Origin: Pachyseris speciosa
Taxonomy: Eukaryota; Cnidaria; Anthozoa; Scleractinia; Pachyseridae
Length of the DNA: 64,000 bases
Reading direction: 5' to 3'
NCBI GenBank assembly: GCA_016490735.1
Contig: JAEMWC010000049.1
Span: 1,117,501 to 1,181,500, forward strand
Shown in pieces: positions 1-10,500 of this stretch (positions are counted from its first letter, which is position 1; every line of letters starts with the position of its first letter). A program made the translations under genes and the position numbers. The notes under the pieces are model-generated. The model did no database searches and had not been told where the DNA came from. It worked only from the letters and a program-made list of their open reading frames with translations.

Positions 1-164
1 CTGGCAGGCCACTTGGAGCAACTAGGAATTAAAAACCGAACAAGAACGATGCAAAAGTCGGCACTCCTCGGATCGGTTCATATCCTCAGAAAAGTGCTGG
101 AAGTCTGAGGTCTCGGGATGAAACTTGACTGGGTATTTCTTCCCAGGGAAAATCCCTGTGCTAA

Positions 165-229
<65 letters not shown>

Positions 230-258
230 ATAATACATAATACATAATAATAACCGCC
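1..258 (+). other. Unrecognised sequence ending in an ATA microsatellite
   Basis: The first 165 bases show nothing coding that I trust. They end in an (ATA)n tract at about 170-252, which could be the tail of a retroelement, immediately before a SINE. Confidence 0.5.
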
Positions 259-352
259 GACCGGTTAGCTCAGTGGTAGAGCACCGGACTACCGTGCGGG
301 AGGTCGTGGGTTGAAACCCCGGCCGGACCAACACTTAGGGTCTTTAAATAAT

Positions 353-384
<32 letters not shown>

Positions 385-448
385 TGCAAACGGTTAGACT
401 TTCTAGTCTTCTCGGATAAGGACGAAAAACCGTAGGCCCCGTCTCACA

Positions 449-450
<2 letters not shown>
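259..450 (+). mobile_element. tRNA-derived SINE
   Basis: 259-330 folds like a tRNA: the A box TTAGCTCAGTGGTAGAGC, the B box GGGTTGAAACCCC, and pairing ends GACCGG and CCGG. It is followed by a non-tRNA body (about 330-450) ending CCGTCTCACAGC. The anticodon stem is poor, so this is a SINE head and not a working tRNA. Confidence 0.75.

Positions 451-451
<1 letters not shown>

Positions 452-530
<79 letters not shown>
452..530 (+). repeat. (CT)n microsatellite
   Basis: About 40 uninterrupted CT units directly after the SINE body; it probably grew from the SINE tail. Confidence 0.95.
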
Positions 531-535
<5 letters not shown>

Positions 536-539
536 TCAC

Positions 540-1223
540 GTTCATAAGTAACTGATATTCAAACCGAAGTTTTCATTGGAAATTCACAAGAATTTCACTA
601 GAATTGGTCTGTTGGGTATCATTTGTCGGTAAATTCCAAATATGGTAGGAGGGGAGGGAGAGGAAGGGGAAAAGGGAAACGGGATTTCTATTAGCGAATC
701 AAGGAATATGCTGGTCAGCATCTCGTGTGTGTCAGCGAACAACTTTTAAATTTTTTAAGCACTTTTTGCGGGTATTTGTGAGCAACCTCTTAACATATTT
801 TTAGCGGAATCTGTCGGCCTAGAAGGGAGAGAGGGGAGGGGAGGGGAGGGTGCATCGTTATGCGTTTACATTTGCATGTCCGCATTAAGTTTAGGTACTT
901 AAGGTGGGGTAAAACTCGTTTGGGAAATATTGTAATTATCAATGATTTATCAAAGTAAAGAAGTATAGCCAAAGCTATTTGACAGAAGAGATAAAAATGG
1001 CGATAAATGATGTGAGCAGTAAATGTTTAGAATTTTAATCACAATCTCATTCTTTAAGCCTGGGATCTTTTAAGGTGCTGTTAGGGGTGGTAGCCTTGGC
1101 CAGCTAACCGTGCTCTGCCGCCCCAGTCTCTCACCTTTGCGGCTTGCAATAATGTTGAAATAGTGATTAAATATGTTCTTCTTCGTTCTCTTTAAACAAA
1201 CAGATCCTTTGTTTTGAAAGCCG
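540..1223 (+). other. 5' flank and leader of copy A
   Basis: From about 1000 it matches the flanks of copies B (19800-20089) and C (51200-51507). It likely holds the promoter, and a leader intron ending near TTTAAACAAACAG at about 1202. I see no clear TATA element. Confidence 0.45.
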
Positions 1224-1509
1224 ATGGCTTCAGCAGAAGAAACTGACGATGAACGCTCTCCACTAATTGTAAGTGGAAGCGCCAATCACGGTTCGGTGGG
1301 TATCTTGAGCAGCACTAGCTCCTCTGTAAGGAATGAAGCTCACTTCACTGGACGCGGCCAGAAGCTGGTGGCCACCATTTGTATTCTTGCAACGGAGTTC
1401 TGTGAGCGTCTGTCATTTTACGGACTGACAGCAAATTTATTGCTTCTATGTAAAGATCAGTTAGATCTTTCTGCACCACTGCCGTCAACTGTAAGTCTGA
1501 TATTCACTG
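1224..1509 (+). CDS. SLC15A4: SLC15A4-like copy A, exon 1
   Basis: Encodes the cytosolic N-terminus with the ERSPLI motif, a Ser-rich linker, and TM1 with TEFCER. The donor is ACTG|GTAAGT and the exon ends in phase 1 (first base of a Gly codon). Confidence 0.9.
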
Positions 1510-4500
1510 GTAAGTGCATCATTTCAAAACTCATGTCTGTAAATTGTATGCCATCAGACATTAAATTAAGCGGGCATAAACAAAAGGAGATTATTTAATA
1601 GAACTATTTAAAAAACTGTAATATTACCGTATTTCATGACACCCAAAGGCAGCAAATAAAGTATATTACTATTAAACAACAATCAGTCGAGTAATCTCCA
1701 CAACACGGCTCATAAAAATTTGGGGCTAACTGGACATTGCATAAGTCTACCCTTTTGAAAGTACCCGTTACTCTTTTTTGAGCGCTTTTCTCGAATTTCC
1801 CCTCTTCCTCCCCAGGGACTTTGAAACATTTCGGACCGTCCATGGAGTAATCTTGCTTTGTGAGAATGTCAAAACTCAACAATGAAAAGGAGGAGTGGGC
1901 GAAACGAGAACTGTCCCAACACATATGAGCCTGATAGCTTAGTTAATCTTTTGTCTCACGATCGAGTCACAAAGATGTGGATCGCGACGTTTCGACCGCT
2001 ATACTGCTGGTCTTCATTCGCCTGATGAAGACCAGCAGTATAGCGGTCGAAACGTCGCGATCCACATCTTTGTGACTCAATCGTGAGACAAAAGATTAAC
2101 TCAGCTATCATTTGAAACCACGATGACGAACACCTTTCATAATACATATGAGCCTCATTGCATGGTAGTTATGGTACTAAACTTTGAACAAACAGGCTGG
2201 AGAAGTCATAGAAATATCCATACCTCCACCATGGATAGTCAAAGGAAATTCCAAGAGGGAGAAGCTAAGGGTCCCAAGAGCCAGAGTTTTGAAAGGGAAA
2301 TACGAATAAAATTTTTTTAGAAAGGTGGAGAAGTCCAATCCAAAAATCCTTTCATGGAAAGTGGAATGGACATTAGCTGGAGTAAGGTGTCATTACTATC
2401 ATACTTTTGGGTACGCGGGGAGGGCTTTGCAAGTCAGATGGCAGAGCAGTGGACTAGACAACCGAAGATCGTGGTCTGAACCCCACCTCAGCCGATTACT
2501 AGCTTGAATGCTTCCCCACTGAACTACAGAAGACCATTAGCCCAACCAACTAGGTTCATGCAGGAACAAACATAAACCATGCTGCTATAATCTGAGTGAC
2601 GATATGCGGCGTTTCCACGATGATAAAAGTTAAACCTGGTAAATAAACGATAGATATAGTATCCAGAGCAAGCACAGGCGAACAAGGAAAACGAAACAAC
2701 AAAATTATTTCATTTTGCTTTTACACATTTTCCGCCTGCGTTTTTAAGGGGATAGGGTAGGGAAGGGTAATACGTCCTTACAAGACTTAAGACTGGGAAG
2801 CAAATTATCAATTAATTGAATCGTTTATCTTAAAGGAGTCCTCCTATTATGTAACATATGAGTCCTTGACTTTCCTCTAGGAACCTGCTACTTTACTCCT
2901 TTGCTCGGAGGATGGCTAGCTGATACTTACATGGGTCGCTTCAATGCTATTTTTGCCAGCTCATTATTGTACACTGTTGGGATGCTCCTAATGCTACCCG
3001 TTTCCAAGGATGATGTCCATTATAACAGAACAGCAAGATTAATTTACTTTGCGATTGCTCTGATAGCAATTGCATTCGGAACTGGAGGAATCAAGACTAA
3101 CGTGTCACCGTTTGGAGCCGACCAGGTGCAGCAGGATGGGCCCAGAGCCGTCCAGACATTTTTTAACTGGTTTTACTTTTTTGTTAACCTCGGATCACTA
3201 ATATCACTTACACTTGTTGTATGGGTACAGCAAAAGGAAGGCATATTTTATGGTTATGTCATCACTGCTGGTTCAATTATTCTTACTGTGTTCATCTTTG
3301 TTGCTGGTCGAAACAAGTACTTGCATAAGCCACCAGGCGGCAGCCAACTGGCTGCAACTGCAAAGATAATTTATCAAGCTGTGAGAAATCGCCGCACAGC
3401 AAATGCCCCAACGTGGATGGACAAGGCAAAGCGTAGTTTTGGAGGAACTTATACTGAAGACCAGGTTGAAGATGTCAAAGCATTACTAAGAATTTTCCCA
3501 ATCTTTATTTTGTTCATCGCATACTGGAGCATTTACTTGCAGGTAAAGTACAATTCAGCCAACCTATAATCAGCGCCAAAATTGCTGACACATTTACTTT
3601 TTTAACCCCCTATTTCGTCAAGGTGCTCCCTTCCCTCCCCTCGCTTGTCCTTTCAGCCCCCCCCCCCTAAACAATGTTGTGCGGTAATTGCTGTGATCTC
3701 GAAGTACAAAAAAGCAACATTGGATGGGGGAACGGGGTCTTTTTCACAGTTTATTGCGCGAAAAAAAGAGTGGTGTTATTTGGTGCACTATAGCTATTTT
3801 AGAAACACAATGTATCAACTAATTATGTCGCCGATTGTCTGAGATCGATTTGCAGTACACAGAAAATTTATATGATGTAATTGGCTCAAATATATTTCTA
3901 AATATATTTTTAGAGGAATTATTTTAGTACTATTTGAAAATGGGCGGATAAACAATACGCATAAGAACATGAGCCAGCCACCTGTCTTCTGACGCCACGA
4001 AGGAATGCGTTATGTTTTAGTTGCTTGTTTTCATATTTTGTCGGCGTTCTCGAGCAAGCAAAGAACTTAAAAAGATTGAAATGCTCAAAGAAGCTTATGA
4101 TTCGGATGAATTTTCCTCAGAAGAAAAAAACGATGAAACATTACAAAGCCAAGACGAGGAGATGCACTCGCGCAGTGTAAGGCAAGTGTATTTGATAAAG
4201 TACAGCCAGTCGGATGAAGCTAGATTCCCAACAAGGGAGTCTTTTGTACAGGCGGTGTTGTTTTCATTTACCAGCGAAAGATGTTCAGTGGTGTTGTTGC
4301 TTGGAAAGACACGCAGTTACAGGTACGACCGAAACAGGTAGACCGCGAATTCAAAGACAAGCGTGACAGTTGACTTTGGCGCCAAACGTCAACGATTTCG
4401 TCACGTGGCTTTGTTTGTCAAATCCAAAAGGTAAACGCACGTGGTAACACTTTCATTTCTCCTTTCACCGGTTCAGTTTGTTGTTCCCACTTCGGGGTCA

Positions 4501-7500
4501 ACCATTTAACGGGGGCCCACAATGCTACAACTGAACGTTTTCTATGACATTCCGCAAGATGACAGGTGTGAAGTTATCTTCACGGAACAGGTTATAGAAA
4601 CTTTTGAGGATCTCATGCAAGTGATTAGAGTTCGCCCTTTGCTATTTACAGAATACGCCATTGTTCAATCACGGACTGGAATGTGACCACATGGATTCAC
4701 CTTCTTGGTGTGACAAACAAAGCCACGTGACCAAAATCGCTGACGTTTGGCGACGAAGTCAACCGCCACGCTTATCTATGAATTCGTGGTCTACCTGTTT
4801 CGGTAGTATCCATTATCACATGGCGGTCAAATTAAACAAAAATCAAAGATGGCTCCAGAGCAAGAAATCGTTGCTTGTGAAATTTGGTATTTCTGTTCAT
4901 GTTTCCGCGATTCACGCGAATTACTACAGTGCATGGCAATATATAGTCTTCTTCGCAACGTTATTAGGGTCGTCACGTAACGCTCCTAACGGCTGCGAAG
5001 GAGACTAGGCAATATGTTACAAAGGAATATTCAGCTTTTATCCAAAGCGTTGGTCAGCCAGATCTAACGAATTACCATCCACGAAGAACGAATCTGGGCT
5101 CTGTTGCCAGACCTCTTGCTAACCACTCTGGGCGAAGAAAAGAGCAATCATCAGCATTGGATGAAGTGGTAAAGGACCCCGGGGGGGGGGGGGGTGGGGA
5201 TACTCCCTTATATGGGCTATATAGGTATGTGCGGCCCCAAAGGGTATGGTTTTTCAGCCGTTTTGGTCTGAAATAGGGTATCGATTTTGACCATTTTGGT
5301 CTGAACTAGGGTGTGGTTTGTGCATTCCAGTCTTGAATTTGATATTTTTTTTCGAAGAGGCTACTTTTTCATCATTAGGCGATAAGACCGTCAACAAAGC
5401 CTATCCTTTTTGTCTTTTAATTGTGTTTACGCCAACCATGTACTTGAAATAGGTCTGAAATAGGGTATCTATTTTTTGTCAGGTCTGAAATAGGGTAAGG
5501 AAAATCGCAGATTTTAGTCTGAAATAGGGTTAGGGTTTTAGGAAGCGGGCCTCACACCCCCACCCAATTTTTCTGGGTGAACCCCCCCGGGTAGAGGACA
5601 CATTGTATGACAATGATGAAGCTGAGCTTGAGAGTGTACCAGACAACAACGAGCACCTTCTTAACAGCAAGAAACGAAAGAAAAAACGAATGTCATCCTA
5701 CGAATTGTCTGAAATCGAAGTGGCTAAACGGATTAAAACGAGAACGGAGTTGCTGGCACTTGCGCGTGAACAAAAATTAGAGGGTAAAACTGACATTGCA
5801 GAGTTTCTTGTCAACAGAGGTTCGAAGGTAGTTGCTGAAGTTTTAGAAACGGCCGAGAAAACTCTTGAACGGCAAAGAAAGAGTAGATTACAGCTATTAG
5901 AAGAGGCAAGACTGGGAGAATTTGTGGAGAACTGTAACGGTGATTGGTTAATATGTGCGCGCGAAGTGTTAAAGCGAAACGGAGTTGAAGAGAGCTATTT
6001 TGCCGAGCAAGTTTATGAACTTTTAGACAAGGGTCGTGGAAAATACAGAAACATTATGATTGTCGGAGTAGCTAATTGTGGGAAAACATTTTCACTTGAC
6101 TCACTGAATGTTATTTACAACATCGTTTCCAACCCAGCCTCTACAAGTTTCGCTTGGGTGGGAGCAGAGAAGGCGGAGATTCTGTTTTTAAATGACTTCA
6201 GATGGACACCGTCTGTTATACAATGGCATGATATTTTACCTCTTTTGGAGGGCCAGCTTGTGCACCTACCAGCTCCTAAATCCCATTACGCTAAAGACAT
6301 CACTTTTACTGGCGATCCCTATCTTTGCCACAGCAAAGAATTCTATTGTATTTGTTAAAAACGGGATGCTAATCGAAAAAGAAACAGAGGTGATGAATGT
6401 GTGTGATTGTGTATTGTTTATTCCTGTGGTTAATCGTTCAATCTCATACTATACACTTTTTTTCGATTCTTTTAATGCCCTGTTTATTGCAAAGACATCA
6501 CGTTAAAGCTTAACATGCTGTACATTTGAAATTCATATGCGAATATAAATATAAAGAAGAAATTCCATGAAAAGAAACAGTTCATTGTACATCACGTAAC
6601 ATTGTTAGAGTGTCACGCCTTCTTGTCGTGCAAAACTTTAACTTCCATACTTGATGTCACGGTTTACATAAGCAGAAATTCAGAGGTTTTCTTTAGTATC
6701 AATATTTGGTACTTGAGCCTTTGTTGCGAATGATTGCATCAATTCCCTTGTTCATTGATGCAATTGTACTATAAATTAAAGTATGATCAAGCTTTTGGAA
6801 TGTTTCCACAATGCGTGCTGAAAATTGTTCATACGTTTCATAGCTGATGTTTTGTTTGATAGCATCTGCATCTACTATTCTTTTAACGACGTGGAATATA
6901 TTTTCAATTGGATTTAAATTCGGACTACGCGGAGGAATAGCTAGTAGCTTTGCGTCTACTCTCTTCAACGCAGCACGAGCCAGTGCACTGTTCTGACTCG
7001 GGTCGCCATCTTGAATAAACAACTTAGAAGCTCAGTTTCTGCGATTCTCGAAACATACGTTGGAACTCGCTTTCAGTGAGTGTATTAAAGTATCTCCCGT
7101 TTAAGGAGCTGTATTGTTCACAAAGAATAATTCCTTTCCCGTAGCTAATTGCAACAAACATTTCGGTAAGCGCCCTCCTGGTCCGCAGTGCGCGCCCTTC
7201 GCTGTACATCCGCGAGCTAATCCTTCCTGCGGCTTGCGCCATATCTTTCCTTTGGGAGCGCGTGCTTGATAGTAGGGTTATATTTGTGAATAAAACTCAC
7301 CCCGTCTAGGTAAAAGGCGATTTTTTTCAGTCCAAACATTCTGGCTGTAGTATTTTCTCTTTGCTTTGGCAAATTGCACACTTCTTTTTAAGTCTGTTTT
7401 TAGTAACACATCCTTCTTTCTACTATTCAAGTGACGATAGCCATTCGAATGAAGGAACCGTTGCACAGTGCGACAGGAAACCTCTCTCAACTTCAAAACC

Positions 7501-10500
7501 GCTCTTTCCATTAACCTTTTTACAGTAAAATTCCCGTCTTCCTCGCGTAAGGTGGTGATGTGCTTTAAAGGGACTATGTCAGCTGAGGCACATGCGCAGT
7601 AGGGACCGGCTAGCACTAATTTGCATACAGCTCATCACAACAGTCTCGCTCTCTCGGACGCCAGCCATTGTTTCCTACGTGCCGACAACACTTTCATACA
7701 ACGCGGAGAAGAATTTACGTGCCTGTTTTTCGAAATCATGGAAATTGTCGTTGCTGTCGTCGAGAGCGAGTCTATTGTGGTGAGTCTAGCCTGTTTATTC
7801 GCGTTGTATGTTGTCTGACCTGAATACTGCTGTCATTTTCTCTTCGGATCGATTGCGGCAAACACTTTTGATGACAGTGACTTACTTTGTTTCCCGTTGG
7901 TTTTTAGACCGATCCTTGCATTTGCAAGAATACTTGTTCTCGAAAAACTACCTCAAAAACCAATGGTTTCCCATGTAAAACTGCAAAGTGCATTGCACCA
8001 ATTTATGTACTTGTGGCACGAAGAAATTAAAGTCATGTCAAAACAAATCGCTAAGCTTGAATGTCTTATCAAATGCAAAGCATCGAAGAAGGTGTCCCGC
8101 GAACTTGGAATCGCTGGAATAACCGCACTTTAATTTCGCCGATACTCAAGAAGAATAAATCAAACAATCCAGACAAATCCTCTGATTTCCACGTTCCCAA
8201 ACTTTGCGTCTGACGGCGTTGCTGTCGTAAATTCTCTTTCGCCCGCTGCCAGCACGACGACCGCCGCTAGTAGACATCACAATTCCACGAAAATAATTCT
8301 TCCAAAGCCAAATCTCAAAAAGATATTGCTACAAAAGCCGTCTTTATTCCCTTAAGACTGATTGTGAGCAAAAACTTCCTCAGTTTTTCTCAAGATTAAC
8401 CCGATTCAAACAGATGAAATCGGCTACTTGGAACCTTCGACAGCTTTTGAAAAAGTTGGCCTAACGTTTTCAAAAGTTTTCTGACCAACTCGCGCATGCG
8501 CTTTGGATGATATAGTCCCTTTAAAAGGAGACGTTCTTGACGAGCGCTCAACTTCCGTGGTCGTCCTGTTAGTTTCTTTTTATCTGGCGCGTGACTTCTT
8601 TGCTTTCCAGTGGATCGAGAAAGAGCGCACTTTTCCATAATTTCACTTTGTCTCATCCCTCTATACTTTTGTGCAATGCAGGCAAATATCGAGTTTCTTC
8701 TGGGATTTTCCCTTGGAAAACCATATTGCACAATTTTTTTCCACTTTCTCAAAGCCTTTGTCACGTCACCACAAAATTACATAGTCACCTGTCATCAGTG
8801 TGTCCTAATTACTGGCTATTATGCACCGGTATTAATCGGAAGTACCCACAGTGTAGATTAAATGGTAAGATAACAGACTCCTGATGAAGCTTTCTTTTGA
8901 AACCATTTAAACTTAAGTACTCCAGAGTTTACTCCAAAAACATTTCATCATGTCCTTTACCCTTCAGTTTTACGACACTTACGACATTTGCATTCAAACA
9001 AAGTTTCTTCCCCTGGGGGGTGGGGGAGGGCACTTCCTAGTAATAGGCTAATGGGGATGTGACGCTGGATGGGGTCGCATTTTCACGACTGGATTGACTA
9101 TAATGGGGTTGCATTTTCAATAGAGTTACTAGAATGAGGTCCCACATTTTCGGGATTTTGGGGGTAAATGTACCAGTGTCCTACATTCAGTTTAGCAAAT
9201 GTGTCAATTCATTTTAGGATGACCGTACTTAAAAGGCTTTACAAGGTACTGATGCATAAACAGAAACGGTGACTAAGATGGGATCACGAAAATTTACATT
9301 TTCCCAAAAGTGACTAAGATGGGTCTATATTTTGCGACAGAATAGACTATAATGGGGTGGGACTATAATGGGGTAGGGGTTCTAAGAGGCCAGCGGCATA
9401 TACCCAGCAAAAATTTACCCAAGTACTCCCCTCCCCGGGGGTTTCTTCCAAGCGTGATACATTCCTAGGCTGGCTTATAATCATCCCCGGATCATCGTTT
9501 ACAACAACAACAACAATCTTTATTGTGCTCTTGATACGAAAGGAGTAGAGTAATTTAAAGGAGATAATTGTGAAAAAAAAAAAAAAAAAAAAGAGACAGC
9601 CACTCAGAAATCGTAAAAGCTAATCGCGCTAAGCGACTGGGCCGTGCGGATAGTAAATAGTAACTACATATTTAACAGTTGCACCCAACGACAAGTTTCG
9701 GTAAATATCTGTTCGGTGGAGGGTAATTCGCCTTGCGCGTTCGGCGTCGATTAAAGAGTGCACTCGGATTTTCGCAACTACAACGTGGCATAAAAGATTC
9801 TCAAAGGGAAATCATGGTCCCTAGGGTTTTCGGAAAGGTCGTAATTGCTGTTTTTGGAAGTCAAAAACGTCAGCTAGCATTTTCGGAAAGAACATACTTC
9901 CCTAGAAAGTTCTTGGAAAATTCATTTCAGCTTGCATTTTCTCAAACTGGAAGGTTTTGTTCCCTAACATTTTCGGGCAATTAGAATTTCAGCTGAGGAA
10001 TCCGACCAGATGAACTTCTTCTAGCTTATGAAAACATCGCCTTAAACATACAGACTTCAAACACCATAAGGTACTTAAAAAGAGCCTTTCTACAGCTTTT
10101 GGTTGATTTGGCTCGTTGGGTGCCCCTGATTTAAGTTGTAGTAAATAAACAGATGCACACATTAACATACAAAGATAGTATTTAAATTGTTAATAGGCTC
10201 TCACGCAACTGCGTAATGTAGTTCTTCGTCTCTATAACATTGACAAATAAAATTACACACGAATGTCATGTCGTAGCTCAATCTCTAGTTTAGTAATGTC
10301 GATTTTGTTCTCGATACCCCAGATGCAGACCACATTCCTGATTCAAGGTACCTACATGAGACTGAAAGTTTCAAGCTTCACTGTGCCAGCTGCATCCCTG
10401 TTACTTTTTGACATTGTCGCTGTTCTTGCACTCATCCCCATTATGGAGCACATTGTTTATCCTCTTCTTCAATACTTCGGCATCAATTTCACTCCTCTCC

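Larger units (their letters stand above)
3990..6470 (+). pseudogene. Endogenous Rep-like element: HUH endonuclease plus SF3 helicase, decayed
   Basis: Broken pieces of one long protein run left to right. 4045-4328 encodes an acidic N-terminus and a motif I-like segment VYLIKYSQ. 4806-4942 carries the metal-binding HUH (HYH at 4811-4819) and QRWLQSKK. Motif III (Y, then VTK) is split by an insertion at 4943. 5016-5177 and 5600-6357 carry a linker, Walker A GVANCGKT (6065-6088), Walker B EILFLNDFRW (6176-6205), and motif C-like PIFATAKNS in a shifted frame near 6318. This motif order is that of rolling-circle Reps of CRESS/parvovirus type. At least two frameshifts, three nested insertions and loss of the 3' end make it non-functional. 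It occurs only in unit A intron 2. It could be an endogenised virus or a Rep-driven transposon lineage; I cannot tell which. Confidence 0.75.
6699..8764 (-). pseudogene. Tc1/mariner-like transposase fossil (minus strand)
   Basis: The N-terminal HTH part lies at 8396-8764 (GRPRKLSARQERLL) and continues, after an inserted element, at 7278-7565 (HITTLREEDGNFTVKRL, then a Tc1-type RTVQRFLHSNGY). The catalytic part follows with the first Asp in a shifted frame (FYLDGVSF, near 7300), AISYGKGIILCEQY near 7120, and the second Asp plus C-terminal signature in 6699-7022 (IQDGDPSQNS, IPPRSPNLNPIENIFH). Several frameshifts and the insertion rule out activity. No clear terminal repeats were found. Confidence 0.8.

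Noticed and set aside
259..330. Functional tRNA gene
   Set aside because: The A and B boxes are good but the anticodon stem does not pair well, and it is fused to a repetitive body with a microsatellite tail, as in a SINE.
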